A DNA stretch of 64,000 nucleotides from Echria macrotheca (GCA_030411725.1 MU839835.1:1-64000), one strand, 5' to 3'. Positions 33,356-45,440 are shown, numbered from the stretch's first letter. Numbers and translations: made by a program. Notes: a model not told the origin generated them from the letters alone.

Positions 33356-34497
33356 TGTTGCACGTCGATTGTGGACACCGTAGAGAGAAGTAGGTTGATG
33401 GTGTATGGTCTCGGTGGTTCAATGAGGCGATTCCGGAAAGTTTTCCTTGTGTCGTGATGTCACGGATTGTGGTGTCTGGGAGGCTTTCTGGGATATTCGA
33501 GATAGTAGGTGGGGCCACAGCCCTTATGGCGGGTGCCGAACAATCGTCCTTCAGAGTTGCTGCGCAGTCGTAAATCAGGAAAAGCTGTTGATGGTATTCC
33601 GAGGCTATGTTGTAGGAAGATTGGTTAGAGTTTTGGAAGTCGCCCCACGTCATCCCGGTCAGCCCAAAAGGTGGGGTGAAGGGAGATCTTGAGGAGCGGG
33701 CCAGAACGCCACCTGGGCAGGGGTCTCACTTACACCCAGACGACACCAGTGACAGCCTCGACAGGCTTACAAATGGGCTAGTTCACGATGTCGTTCGCCT
33801 CCGATACATTGAACTATGCTAGTTTCCGAGATTGGCAGGCAATCAGGAGTACGTGCAGCCGCCATGACAGGACCCGAAAGCTTGGGCGCAAACATATGAG
33901 GCCATCTGCTGCTGGTCACGGATGGGGAGGATCGGGATCGAGAGAGCTTGTACATGGGTCGTTTCTGTACTCAATGTACTCCGTAACATGCGTGAATACA
34001 ATGCCTCTCACCAAAAGCCCTCATCTTTTTTCATCCCATCTACCAAGAACCAGAATCAACAACCAGATACCCTTCTTTGCTGACTGCCCCGCGTTTCGTT
34101 CTTCCTTTGAAGTGGTCCCTGATCCCCTGCCCGTGACCCCTGTCATCTCGACGGCTCTTCCCGGTGACGTCAAGTACCAAGGTACCTGGGGCATCATCCC
34201 GAGCTTCAGAGCACAACAGGAAACAAACGGGTAGGCAAACAAATCGGGACACTCATCACCTAGCACCAGGCCTCCCCCTTCCTCGTCCGATCCAGGCATC
34301 ACGGTGCCGACTTCGCTCTGTTTTGGGAACCCAGGTGACCCCACCTTCCGTCAAGGTGCTTTCCTTCCCTTCTCACACTCGGCCCATCTCCCTCACCAAC
34401 TCATCGCGACTTCCCTCATTTCAACCACTCGGTGAAGATCACCAATTTCGCTTCCGAGCAGGAAAGAACGAGCAGGGCCCGCTTTCCCATCGTCGCC
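33356..34497. other. Divergent promoter region, PP1 inhibitor / TMCO4-like gene
   Basis: 1.14 kb between two start codons. No supported gene; the frames seen are short and mutually antisense. Confidence 0.5.
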
Positions 34498-36835
34498 ATG
34501 GATGACCAACGTGATCCAGCGCCGTTGGGCGAGACCCAAGACGCAACCTCTACCATCGACCAGGAAGCATCTTCATCCAAGCAACCCACCGCTGGTGATA
34601 GCTCAGCAGACATGGCGCCAGGAGGCCGACCGAGACCCAATACCCCCAAGCGCGATGTCGACCTCAGCTCATTGCTCACCGTCCCGGAGAAAACTGAGCT
34701 GGTCCTGTTCGCCGGCAAGGTGACAGACTCGATGCAGAAGCAGATCATTCAAGTATTCGACTCGACAGGCGTCAATGATCAGACAGCTACCCGTATCAGC
34801 TTCTGGGCACGTCTTCCGGCCCATCTGAGAGACTTCACACTCGGTCCGCCAAAGAGACGTCCGGAGCCTCGCCCAGCTGCAATCGACAAGGAGAATATCA
34901 GACCGGGCATCTCTCAGTCGACAGCGACATCATCCCATGACAATGCTAACTCGGATCCTGATCCCTTCGCACCCGAGGTCGAACAGACCGGCCCCCGCCT
35001 GCAGGAGCTGAAGAAGGAAGTCTTGCTCCACTTCAAGAAATGGCAGATGGCCATACAGAAGCGCGTCTCCGACATTTCCATCAAAAGAACGACCGATCCT
35101 CAGGGGGGACAGTCCTCGTATGGGAGTGTAAGACGCAACAACCGTAACCGCCAGCGAGGTCTGTTTCGTTTGTGATCCTGGATGAGCAATTGCTGACATT
35201 GATACAGAAGCAAAGGCGTCGACCCTGGAGCCTGATCCTCACCTTCTGCAGATGTATCCTCCGATAGCGACCTCGTTGGTTTCACTGCCCGCAGACAAGA
35301 GAGCCTTGATTCTGCACACGATGCTCCTCCTGGTCCTTTCACTTGAGCACTATAGCGCGTACTCCCGCGTTTTCCTCCTTCACATCGCATCGTCCCTTCA
35401 CCTCCCTCTCCGCATTCTCGCCGAGGATGAAGTCCGAATTGCCAAGAGTCTAGCTGACACCACCAAGAACATCTCATTCGAAGAAATCCTCCAGAAAAAG
35501 GCCGAAGAGAACAAGCCTTCCAAAAAGTGGAAGGTTGCCATGGCAAGTGCTGCTGGCGCTGCTCTCCTTGGAGTCACAGGCGGTCTCGCCGCACCACTCG
35601 TTGCAGCAGGGATCGGCTCCATTCTGGGAGGGATTGGCCTCGGTTCGACCGCCGCAGCTGGCCTTCTTGGTACGATGGCGGAGAGCGGGCTAATCGTGGG
35701 CTCCCTATTTGGCATTTATGGCGCGCGAGCTTCGGGAAAGATGATGGACCAGTACGCGAAAGATGTTCAGGATTTCGCATTTATCCCACTCTATGGTTCC
35801 ACCGGCGAGGATTCCGAGATCGGGAAGGTCTTGCCCGAGAATCGCCGCCTCCGAGTCGTGCTCACCCTCAGCGGTTGGCTAACTAACGAAGGCGACGTCC
35901 ATGCACCCTGGCGTGTTCTCGGACAGCAGTCCGAGGTGTATGCGGTCCGTTGGGAGCTTGAGCCGCTGATGAAGATGGGAAACGCTCTCGAGACGGTCAT
36001 AAAGAGCGCGGCTTGGTCCATGGCAAAGAAGGAAATCATTGCTCGGACCAGTGAGCCTCTCTCTCTTTCCACTAACAGCATCCCAGACGCTGACAAGCAC
36101 GGCCCAGTTTTTGCGAGCCTCTCCCAGGCGCTTTGGCCGGTCGGTTTGCTGAAAATCAGCAAGATCATCGATAACCCCTGGAACGTGGCCATGGTCCGAG
36201 CCGACAAGACGGGCGCGGTGCTTGCGGATATCATCTTGAACAAGACCCACGGTGAGCGGGGTGTGACACTAATTGGTTACAGTCTCGGAGCGCGCGTCAT
36301 TTATGTCTGCTTGATGATCCTGGCGGAGCGGCGCGTGTTTGGTCTCGTCGAGAACGTGGTCTTGATGGGAACCCCGGCGCCGTCGGATCCCCAGGTGTGG
36401 TGCGCCATGAGAAGTGTGGTGTCCGGACGGCTCGTCAATGTTTATTCCGCAAACGATTACATTCTCGGTTTCCTCTATCGGACGAGCAGCATTCAATTCG
36501 GAGTTGCGGGATTGCAGCGCATCGAGGGTATTGACGGTGTCGAAAACGTGGATGTCTCTGCTAAGGTCAGCGGCCACTTGAGATACCAGTACCTGGTGGG
36601 CAGCATTCTCAAGCATATCGGTTGGGAGGACGTCGACCTGGAGCAAGTGGCCCAGAATGAGGCGGTCCTGACGGCCATGGAGCGGAGGAACCGGGAGCGG
36701 GAGCAGAAAAGAGATGCGGTTATTGAGCTCGAGGTTGAGGCCAAGAACATGGAGCAGGAAGTCAAGGAGAAGAACGAGAAGAATCAGCAGGGCATCATCC
36801 GGACTCGGGCTCGGAAGATGAAATCCAAGAAATGA
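34498..36835 (+). CDS. TMCO4/DUF726 membrane protein with alpha/beta-hydrolase fold
   Basis: The three-exon model is join(34498..35158, 35208..36050, 36108..36835), which gives 743 residues. The first ATG of the frame was taken as start. The N-terminal 230 residues are charged and disordered-looking. A Gly/Ala-rich hydrophobic hairpin spans about 330-391 (AGAALLGVTGGLAAPLVAAG and following), the membrane segment of the family. The hydrolase part has LSGWLTNEGD and the nucleophile elbow GYSLGAR near 557, then VVLMGTPAP and VYSANDYIL. The C-terminus is a long Glu/Lys/Arg coiled coil. Yeast Mil1 and human TMCO4 are relatives; Mil1 binds the AP-1 medium chain, so a Golgi/endosome role is possible. 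The second intron (36051-36107, 57 nt) is stop-free and in frame; without splicing the protein has 762 residues. It was accepted for its GTGAGC donor, CTGAC branch point and CAG acceptor. Confidence 0.88.
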
Positions 36836-37124
36836 TTCTCTCACACTCTGCCGGCCTGGCAAGACATTCGCTCGACTGGCGTACGGCGCATTGCGGAACG
36901 ATTTGGGCTGTCGAAGCAGCACATGGGTATTAGGCATTGCATCTTATCTAGGTTGATCCGGTATCAGCAGTTGGTCTTATTGTGTCTCTGGACTCGGCTG
37001 GTACGGGAATAGGCATTATGAAAAGAAACTTCTTACTTAGATCCGAGTTGAGTGGGTTGATGTTGTGGGGTGTCTTTGTATTTCCTGCCCGAGATGCATC
37101 ACGTTTTGATACCCGGGCTACTCC
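36836..37124. other. Convergent 3' flanks, TMCO4-like gene and gatC
   Basis: 289 bp between facing stop codons. Probably untranslated regions only. Confidence 0.5.
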
Positions 37125-37721
37125 CTATGACACATCCTCCATCCCTTTGGCGCTTCTTACGATGAAGTACTTTCCAGCTTTCTCAGATGCCCCCGCTAGT
37201 GCATCCCAGTCCTCGACACCGGCTGTATCCACGGGAACATCCCGCTTGCGTCGTGGCCGCCGACAATGACCGCGGATCTCTTCAGCTTCCAGCGCGTCCT
37301 TTAGTTGGTCTAACCCGATTGTCATCTCTTCTAACCCTGCGGCCGTCTCATCGCGTATGGAGCTCAGTGGTTTCACGTCCGTCGTATCGACTTGCTGGAT
37401 GGCCCTGACAAAGTGGAGTTGGGATTGCAGCGTCTTGATCATTGATGCCTCCTCAACAGGGGAGGATGGCGGTGGCAGAGCGGAGAGGCGGAGGAGATGG
37501 TGGAGTTGGGCTGAGGTAATTTTTGGTGTGTCTGCATCTTGGGAGGAGGAGGGAGAGTCGAGGAGGCTACGGACGGACCAGGTCGGCTTGGACAGGATGG
37601 CAGACGGGGATAGTTGGGATTGTCGCCTTTGTTGGAGGTGGCTGAGACGGTGGGAGAGGGAGAGGAGACGGGAGCTTCGTGTGCAGCCAGCGCAACTGGA
37701 GATGATGGGGGCGGCCATCAT
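37125..37721 (-). CDS. Mitochondrial Glu-tRNA(Gln) amidotransferase subunit C-like protein
   Basis: A single-exon frame of 198 residues. The first 60 residues are rich in Ser, Arg and Gln, fitting a mitochondrial presequence, followed by WSVRSLLDSP. The core reads ITSAQLHHLLRLSALPPP, then EEASMIKTLQSQLHFVRAIQ and VDTTDVKPLSSIRDET. This is the GatC pattern of a helical hairpin that wraps the GatA subunit, ended by the conserved P-L-x-S-I-R-D-E segment. GatCAB converts Glu-tRNA(Gln) to Gln-tRNA(Gln) in organelles. The C-terminal 40 residues (from RGHCRRPRRKRDVP) are a fungal extension. Two ATG codons are adjacent at the start; the upstream one is used. The gene is divergent from sec17 across 320 bp. 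Confidence 0.85.
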   Translation of the reverse strand: MMAAPIISSCAGCTRSSRLLSLSHRLSHLQQRRQSQLSPSAILSKPTWSVRSLLDSPSSSQDADTPKITSAQLHHLLRLSALPPPSSPVEEASMIKTLQSQLHFVRAIQQVDTTDVKPLSSIRDETAAGLEEMTIGLDQLKDALEAEEIRGHCRRPRRKRDVPVDTAGVEDWDALAGASEKAGKYFIVRSAKGMEDVS

Positions 37722-38041
37722 AAACTATACAATCGGGTCTGGAAGTTGGGGGTCTTATTGTTGACGCGATTTGAGGATGTTCAGGACCTAAAGTTTGGAG
37801 GTTGAAGAATGTCAAAGCGGCTAAACCATTTCGGGCAGCTGTCCTGAAGCGCACGGATCGGCTTCGTAACAGGCTGGCGTCATAGCTCCGCCGGAGCAGG
37901 GCCCCACCTTTCTGTCAAAGGCCCGGGACTGCTTCATGCTGCGACAACGGGGCATCCACCTCCAGGGCTTCATTTGTAACACCTGTACCTCGAATCTCCC
38001 CCTACGATATCCCGAATCTCAACTTCAGAAATCCGACCAAG
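37722..38041. other. Divergent promoter, gatC / sec17
   Basis: 320 bp between two start codons, with no other feature recognised. Confidence 0.5.
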
Positions 38042-39105
38042 ATGGCGCAAGATCCCCGAGGGCTTATCCAAAAGGTCCGAGACCCAACCCCACCATTGCC
38101 CCTCATTTGAACAGGATGCTGAAGATGCATTGTCGCAGGCCGAGAAGACGCTGCAAAGCGCAGGCGGCGGGTTTAGTTTCTTCGGCGGCGGCAAGGAGGA
38201 CAAATACCAGAATGCGGCCGACTTGTACGTCCAGGCAGGAAATGCGTTCAAGCTGGATCAGCAGAGTACGTGTTGGGCGACACCCCGATGGCCATGGGCT
38301 CGCGCGTGGGTTCTGACAAGAGTCGCAAACAGACAAGGAGGCCGGCATGGCGTTCGAGAAGGCGGCCAGCGTGTTCCGGGACAAGCTCAACGAGCTCGAC
38401 GATGCGGCCAACGTCATGATCGACGCCTTCAAGGTGTACCGTAAGGACTACCCCGAAGACGCCGTGCGGTGCGTCGAGGTCGCCATCCGACACTACACAT
38501 CTAAGGGAAATTTCCGGAGGGCAGCATCCCACAAGGAGGCGCAAGGCGAGGTGCTCGAGACCGGCATCGGGGACAGGAAGCGCGCGCTCGAGGCGTACCA
38601 GGCTGCCGCGCAGTGGTACGAGGGTGATAACGCCTCCGCGTAAGTTTTTGGGTTGTTGTGGTAGCATGCGGACGGACCTAACTCTACTAGTATTGCGAAC
38701 AAGCTCTGGTTGAAGGTGGCCGATATTGCGGCGCTCGAGGGCGATTACTACAGGGCGATCGAGAACTACGAAAAGGTGGCGGATGCGTCGGTCAACAACA
38801 ACCTCATGAGGTACTCTGTCAAGGAGTACTTCCTCAAGGCCGGCATTTCGGTGCTTGCGACCAAGGATCTCGTCAGCACACGGCGCAACTTGGACCGATA
38901 CCGAGAGAAGGATCCAAGCTTCGGCGCGACGAGGGAATACCAGCTGTTGATGGACCTCACGGAAGCCGTTGAAGCAGGGAATCAGGAGGGTTTCACCGAG
39001 AAGCTCTACGCTTTCGACCAGATGAGTAGACTTGACAAGTGGAAGACGGAGATCCTGGTGAGGATCAAGAACCAAATCGAGGAGGCGGACAATGAGTTCT
39101 CGTAA
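38042..39105 (+). CDS. sec17: Sec17/alpha-SNAP, SNARE disassembly adaptor
   Basis: The four-exon model is join(38042..38074, 38139..38265, 38333..38639, 38691..39105), which gives 293 residues, the usual length for the family. It opens MAQDPRGLIQKAEKTLQSAG and then GGFSFFGGGKEDKYQNAADLY, with the membrane-touching FSFFGG loop typical of alpha-SNAP. TPR-like helical hairpins follow (ANVMIDAFKVYRKDYP, GDRKRALEAYQAAAQWYEGD, YYRAIENYEKVAD). It ends in the acidic LVRIKNQIEEADNEFS, whose C-terminal residues stimulate NSF. The protein recruits Sec18/NSF to SNARE complexes for recycling. The first exon encodes 11 residues and has a weak donor (GTCCGA), but all junctions keep frame and restore the family sequence. 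Confidence 0.95.
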
Positions 39106-39488
39106 GCCGGATAGATTGGTATATGCTTTTCCGGGGGGCGTTGTGAGGCTGGGAATTGATGAACACGCAAACCTATGTTACCTATCGGGGAGCCCTTGGT
39201 GTGTTGTTGCAGGCAGATTCATGGTATTAGCAGAATTGGGATGACTTAGAAGCTGGACGGAAGATATAGGGAGCAGTCACAATCTCCTCGGTTAACCCTG
39301 ACCTCGAATGAACCCTTGCGACCCCGAGGACCCCTGTAGCACTTGGTGCAGTGGACCCTTATCGCCCTGCAGGAGGTGGGGTTTATCGATAACAGCGCTC
39401 AACTTTTTTGAAAGTTTATCGTGTGTGATCTCGAATTCTTGAATGCGATGGTCCTGCGTTTCACCAGAACTGGTCCAGATTTCTCAAG
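39106..39488. other. Intergenic, sec17 to rrp12
   Basis: 383 bp between same-strand genes. Nothing recognised beyond presumed 3' flank and promoter. Confidence 0.5.
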
Positions 39489-42400
39489 ATGGCGTCTGTT
39501 TCTCTGAAGGAGAAGCTGGACAAGATCCGGTCCCCGAATCTACAGAACCAGAAGCAGGTTAGTCAGAAACACAATTTTGGCGCAAAGCAATCATGTTTCG
39601 CGACTGACCGCAAGTTAGACCGCCAGCGTTCTCGAGGGAATCGAATCCACATTCAAAGAGGGCAACACCGAAGCCACGCCAACTGCCTACTTTGCGGCGC
39701 TCCTCAGTCTCCTCGACAAGAAGTCAATAGTAACATCCGTCGTCTATCTTCTCGACATCGTCACTCCCTTCACTCCCGAGCCGCTTCTCCGAGCCAAGTT
39801 CACCCAGATTCTTACTCTTCTCGCCCCGGTATTGTCGCAACCTGACGCCGATGCCCCGCTGATCAAGTCCTCGATCGGATGCCTGGAGAGTCTGCTTCTC
39901 GCCCAGGATGCCGTGGCGTGGGAGATGAGCGCCGCCCAGATCGGTCCCCGGCGCGCAGTTGGAGGTCTCTTGACTATCGCCCTTGACCCTCGACCAAAGG
40001 TGCGGAAGAGGGCCCAGGATGCACTGCGAAAGATCTTGCAGCACCCGCCACCGAGTCCCTCCCTTGATCACCCGGCCGCCGGGATGTGCGCCGAGACCGC
40101 CATGCAGAGCCTCAGGATACTCGCCGAGAGAGCGGCGCAGTCGAGGAAGGAGAAAAAATCTGCCGATGGTGTTCACGATCCCGAGTTGATCCATGCGCTG
40201 CAGCTCACCAAGGCTGTGGCTTCGGCGAGCGGCGGGTGGCCGAGCAAGAAGATTGAGCCTCTGTGTGAGCTCCTCCTCGGCATTGCGCGGACGGGAAATG
40301 AGCACATGAGCATGGCTGTGTTTGACATCTTTGAGATGATTTTCGAGGGTCTGGCCGACGAGGTCGCATCGGCGAAGCTACCACGGCTTGTCGAGATCAT
40401 CAGGGAGCTGCGTCCGGCGCCCAACGACACCCAGCTACTCCCTCCGTGGATCGCTATCATTTCGAGAGCCTACGATGTGTCGGCCCAGGTTGCTCCTGAG
40501 GAAACGTTCCAGGAGTTGGTGGAGCCCTTCAACATGGTCGCAGGGTATCTGGAATCTGAGGCCAAGAACATCAGGATCTCTGCTTCCGAGTGTCTGGTTT
40601 CGTTCATGGCCAACTGTGTTCCGCGCCAAGTTCTCGTCGAGCCGTCAATTTACGACGAAAAGGTTATCCAGCAACTGGTGAAAACAGCAGAAAGCCTTCT
40701 GACGGTCAAGTACCAAGCGGCATGGCTCGAGACCTTCAACGTCCTAGGTTCCATGTTTGAGTCCCTTCGATGGAGATCTTCTCCTTATCTTCTTGGCATC
40801 ACTAAAACAATTGGCGAAATGCGCGGGAACGACTCTTTTGGTGGCAAACAGGAAGCGGATGAGGTGCTTGGAAAGGCCATTCGCGCCGTGGGGCCGGAAG
40901 CTGTCTTGAGTGTGCTGCCCCTGGGTCTGTTGAAGCCCGTAAAGGGCCAGCCCGGCAGAGCTTGGTTGCTTCCTCTTTTGCGCGACTACACCTCCAACAC
41001 CAACTTGGCGCATTTCAGATCCGAGTTGGTACCTCTGAGTGCCGCCATGTTTCAACGTGTACTGGAACACGGAAGCGCTGAGAAGACAATGGAGATCAAG
41101 ATATATGAGACGGTAGTCCAGCAAATCTGGTCGATTCTCCCAGGATACTGCGACCTGCCTCTGGATCTCATTGAATCTTTCAACCAAGAGTTTGCTGAGA
41201 TGTTGACGAATCTGTTGTACGAGCAGGTGGATCTACGGTTGGACATCTGTCGGGCCCTCAAGACGATTGTCGAGTCCAACCAGGCCATCGTTTCGGCTAC
41301 CGAAGAAGAAGAAATGGTCTTCCTAAGCAGAGTCAGCAAAGAGATGGCTCAGAAGAATTTGGAGTATCTGGGGACGTTTGCGGCGAATTTCCTGGCCGTA
41401 TTCTTCAACATCTACACGACTACTCTCCCCCAGAAGAGGGGCCCCGTCCTTCAGACGATCAACGCCTACCTGAGCATCATCCCGGCCGAAGAGCTCAGCG
41501 TCATGTTTAACAATGTCTGCGAAAAACTTGCCGAGGCACTCCAGCAAGCCCCTGAGAAGCCGAAGGCGAAGCAGGGCCAGGAGGCCGCACCCTCGACAGC
41601 GCACAGCCTCATGGATCTTGTTGTGACCATGTCGATATATCTTCCCGTTGAAAGCTTTGAGGCTCTCTTCAACATGGCTTCTATCGTCATTTTCAGGGAT
41701 GACGACCCCCAGCTGCAAAAGAAGGCGTACAAGCTGGTTCCACGTTTGGCCGACTCGGAGAAGGGCCAAGCTGCGCTCGAGAAGAAGCATGCTGATCTAC
41801 AAACACTGTTCCTCCAGAGTGTCGAGAAGGTGTCTGCCCCAGCCCGGCGCGAGCGGCTTGCTGCTATCGCCGCTCTGATCCCTCTCATGCCGGACAACAC
41901 ACTGCACTTCATCCCATCGGTCCTCCCTGAGGTCGTCATCGGCTGCAAGGAGCAGAATGAGAAGGCCAGGACGACAGCATTCGATCTATTGGTTCTTATG
42001 GGCCACAAGATGGTATCGTCTGCAGGCGTGATGGTGGACAACAGCAAGGTGCCACACATGCCGGAGGGCATCCCGCCGGCACCGGCTTCCCTCGAGTTGT
42101 ACTTCACCATGGTCAGCGCTGGTCTCGCAGGCGCGACGCCTCACATGATCTCGGCCTCGATCACGGCCATGACCCGTTTGCTGTATGAGTTCCGGGAGTC
42201 GCTCAGCACCCAGATCATGGAAGAGCTGGTGGAAACGATGAATATTTATCTGACGTCAAAGAACCGAGAGATTGTCAAGAGCGTGCTTGGGTTCGTCAAG
42301 GTCTGCACCATCAGTTTGCCCACCAGCTTGATGCTTCCACGACTTGCCGCCATGATTCCTAATGTCATGGTTTGGAGCCACGAGCACAAGGGTCACTTTA

Positions 42401-43263
42401 GGGCCAAGGTCAAGCACATTCTCGAGAGAATGATTCGGCGGTTCGGTGTTGAGGTGGTGATGAAGCACTGTCCCGAGGAGGATAAGAAGTTGATTACCAA
42501 CATCCGCAAGACCAAGGAGCGGAGTAAGAGAAGGAAGGAGGCTGCCAAGGATGGCGACGATTCCGATGCCGGCGAACAGACTGGCAAGCGCGCTGGTCGT
42601 TTCGAGAGTGAATACGACCAGGCACTCTACAGCAGTGACGAGTCGGAGCCATCCGACGACTCGGATGTCGAGATGGTGGGCAAGCAGCAGAGGGGTGCGA
42701 AGAAGGGAGGAAACACATATATCATCGAAGACGAGGACGAGCCGCTCGACCTGTTGGATCGCAACGCGCTGGCCAACATCTCTTCGACCAAACCCGTCAA
42801 GCTCAAGCAGCGGGGCAAGACGAAGGCCAAGACGGACTTGGACGGCAAGCTCATCCTCGGCAAGGACGACGACGAGGAGGCCATGGATGTGGATATGGAC
42901 GGCGGCGAGGAGAGCGGCGTGGGTGCTTATGTCGCTGCGCTCAAGGGCAAGGACGTGCCGAGGAGGGGTCTCCGCGGCAAGCTCAAGTGGTCGAATCGCA
43001 GGGGTAATGATGATGACGATGAGGACGAGGATGAGGGCGGCATGGAGGTGGACGAGGCTGCTGCGAAGGCTCTGAAGGCGAGGGGCGGTTTCCGCGGGCG
43101 GGGCGATGGCAAGTTCCGCGGGGGTCCCGGCGGGAGAGGTGGTCGCGGCGGACGAGGCGGGAGGGGGGGTATTGCTTCGGGCAGGAGACCCCTGGGAGGG
43201 GAGAAGCGATCGGGCCCGACGATGCAGGGCCGGGTTGCAAAGGGTGGGAGAGGTCGCAGGTGA
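39489..43263 (+). CDS. rrp12: Rrp12-like ribosome biogenesis factor (NUC173 domain)
   Basis: The two-exon model is join(39489..39557, 39619..43263), which gives 1237 residues, close to the family's usual 1200-1300. HEAT-like helical repeats fill most of the protein, including the NUC173 region in the first half (for example ETFNVLGSMFESLRWRSSPYL, LLPLLRDYTSNTNLAHF). The C-terminal quarter is charged. It contains EHKGHFRAKVKHILERMIRRFG, a run of acidic stretches with Lys/Arg clusters, and finally an Arg-Gly-rich tail (RGGRGGRGGRGG-like) ending GGRGRR. Rrp12 is needed for export and maturation of both ribosomal subunits and works in the nucleolus. RGG tails of this kind bind RNA and are often arginine-methylated. 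The short first exon encodes MASVSLKEKLDKIRSPNLQNQ-type sequence and is supported by ATG context and the intron signals. Confidence 0.93.
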
Positions 43264-43651
43264 ATGACACGTCGTGATGTCTGAATGTTAGATATTTCCT
43301 GTCGGAGTTTGTTAGGGGTATTTTGAGCATAAGATATCATCTCATTATACATGGCTAGTTGGTCCTACTGTGACGCTGCCTCTACATCCGCCGAGTTTCA
43401 CCATTCACCGGCCCTCACCATCCACCGAGAACTCGTCGCCTCTAGACTACCAGCCAGTTGCAATGGTACAATCCACCTCCATTTCTCTCTCTCTCTCTCT
43501 CTCGTAGTTTCAAAAAAAAAACGAATGAAAGTCTTGAATCATAGTCTAACCTTGGATCGACATGCCAACCAACCAACCCACGCCAAAACGCCCGGTGAAA
43601 ACGAACAGAAAATCCCAAACAGACACCCATTACCCATCCCCATCCTGACGC
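43264..43651. other. Convergent 3' flanks, rrp12 and vti1
   Basis: 388 bp between facing stop codons, with a (TC)n run at about 43484-43503. No gene is seen. Confidence 0.5.
43484..43503 (+). repeat. (TC)n dinucleotide repeat
   Basis: About ten tandem TC units in the noncoding stretch between rrp12 and vti1. Confidence 0.85.
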
Positions 43652-44448
43652 TCACCGGAACTTGCTAAAGATGACCGCGAAGATGAGCAAGACGAGAATC
43701 GTAATAATAGCAATGGTGATTATCCGATTCGTAGCCATTCTGTTTTTGGTTTCGTTAGCCCTTTCTCTCTCCACACCAGTTTTCTTCAAGTTGGGAAAGA
43801 TATATATGAAGGATAAAATTACCTACGAGCCATGCCCCTCAGCGTCTTGACGCTCCGGTCGACATAGCCCTCGCTCTCGAGGAGGACGTCGGTCGTGTTC
43901 TGGATCTGCTCGCGCTGCCGGTGGAGGTCGGCGAGCGTGCTGGCGCCGATGGCCTCGGTCTCGTTGGCGAGCGCCTGGCTGTTCTTGAGGCGCTGCGTCG
44001 AGCGGTCGAGCCGGTCGGTGCCGGCTAGGAGCTGCTGGCGCTGTTCTAGCTGGACATCTCCGCCGCTTGGTCCCCCACTTCCGGTGATAGAAGGATCGTC
44101 GCGGTACCGGCTCCCGCTGAATAGCGCCGCGCGCGTGTCGGCGAGCGCGCGCAGCTTGCGCTTGTACCCGTCCACGTCGGACGTGTAGTTGCGCAGGCGC
44201 TGGTTGAGCTTGGTCCGCGAGGAGGAGGGCACGTTTTGTTTTTCTAGTTGCATCTGGTCGAGGAGCTCGGCGGCCTCGTCGAGCGCGCGCTCGGCTTGGG
44301 ACAGCGCGGCTTTGCGGGGTTCGCCGGTTAGGTCGGGGATCTGGTCGAGTTTTTGGGAGAGGTCGGCTTGGACTAGTTTGAACTCGGCTTCGTAGGAGGA
44401 GAAGAGCTCCGTGCCGGCTTCGGTGTCCAGGGGGTTGGCGTGCGCCAT
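43652..44448 (-). CDS. vti1: Vti1-like v-SNARE
   Basis: The two-exon model is complement(43652..43739, 43823..44448), which gives 237 residues. The N-terminal three-helix domain (about 10-105) starts with ELFSSYEAEFKLVQADLSQKL and contains ERALDEAAELLDQMQLE, a Vti1 hallmark. The Qb SNARE motif follows at about 145-205 (LDRSTQRLKNSQALANETEAIG, then LHRQREQIQNTTDVLLESEG), with its central Gln layer in REQIQ. A single C-terminal membrane anchor (about 212-233) reads NRIITIAIITILVLLIFAVIF and is encoded mostly by the last exon, across an 83-nt intron. Vti1 works in Golgi-endosome-vacuole fusion. The start is the ATG of MAHANPLDTEAG; the frame remains open upstream but that stretch is low-complexity leader. 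Confidence 0.95.
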
Positions 44449-45440
44449 TTTGATATTGTTCTGTCGAGTTTTGGTGTTGAAGGTGTGAGGGAGAGGTAGT
44501 GCGGAATGGCAATTCGGGACGGGGGGAAGATATCGAACTGGTCGCTGGTTTTGTTGTGGTTGGATGGGTTCGTTTGGTTGGGATGGGAAAGGCGAGATGT
44601 TGTCGTCGGGGACGATGAGCGATGCGAAAAAGTGGCTGACGTGGTTGGCTGGCGACGATGAAGATGGGGAGAGGGAAGTTGGTTGGCGTGGTTGGATCAG
44701 ACGAGTTCGAGGTTGGTCTTCTTTCGTCAGCCTCCGACAGGTTGGTACCTGGGCTGGCTGGCTGGCTGGCTGGCTGGGCTGACCGCTGAAGGTACGCGGC
44801 ATGACCCACTTTGTCACAAGGCAGCGCTGTAACCAAAAATTCCAACCAATCAGAGTTTGTTTCTGACCGCCCCACCAGGCCACTATTTAAAACGCCAAAA
44901 GTTTTTGCGTCTTCTATTTCTCTTCTTTCTTTTTTCTTCTTCATGAAAGTTGTTTACCCCCGGGATTGCAGATTTTAGGCTTGGTGTCCGAACTTTCCCA
45001 CAATGGGTCACCAGGTTGTATTAACCGGGCAGATTGAAACTGGCGCCTCAAGAATTGCTACTAGCATTTTGTCTCTGACGAAAAGCGATGAGTGTGCGAT
45101 CCCGTTTGGCCTCGACATTTCGTGTGTCAAGTTTGATGAGCACGTGATTGACTCAATGATCTTTTGTTGACTGCCTGCGTAGTAGAGCTACTGTGTAGAG
45201 TATCTACTCCGACAGGATAACTACCTACTTGTCTATTTCCGCATCGAGCTACAGGTAGAGGGGAGATCTTGGTTGGGAACGTCAATACAGAAGAGTAGAG
45301 AAGAATCCAAGTGTCTGTTGAAATCCGTGTGCCAGCGCCACGCGAGAGTTGAAGTAGTCGCCGTGACTACCTCTGTCATCGTATTTTGAACTCAGAAGGA
45401 CAGGATACATCCTCTATATTTGGCTGCGTGCAGCCCGAGA
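44449..45440. other. Upstream region of vti1
   Basis: About 1 kb with no supported gene. It holds a (GGCT)n run at 44752-44777 and, further upstream, adjacent CACGTG (45141-45146) and TGACTCA (45149-45155) hexamer/heptamer sites. Whether these act on vti1, about 700 bp away, is unknown. Confidence 0.5.
44752..44777 (+). repeat. (GGCT)n tetranucleotide microsatellite
   Basis: About six tandem GGCT units in the leader or promoter of vti1. Confidence 0.85.

Noticed and set aside
43823..44944. A 373-codon minus-strand frame overlapping vti1 in another phase
   Set aside because: Arg/Pro/Ala-rich off-frame reading of vti1 and its leader; the spliced vti1 model explains the region.
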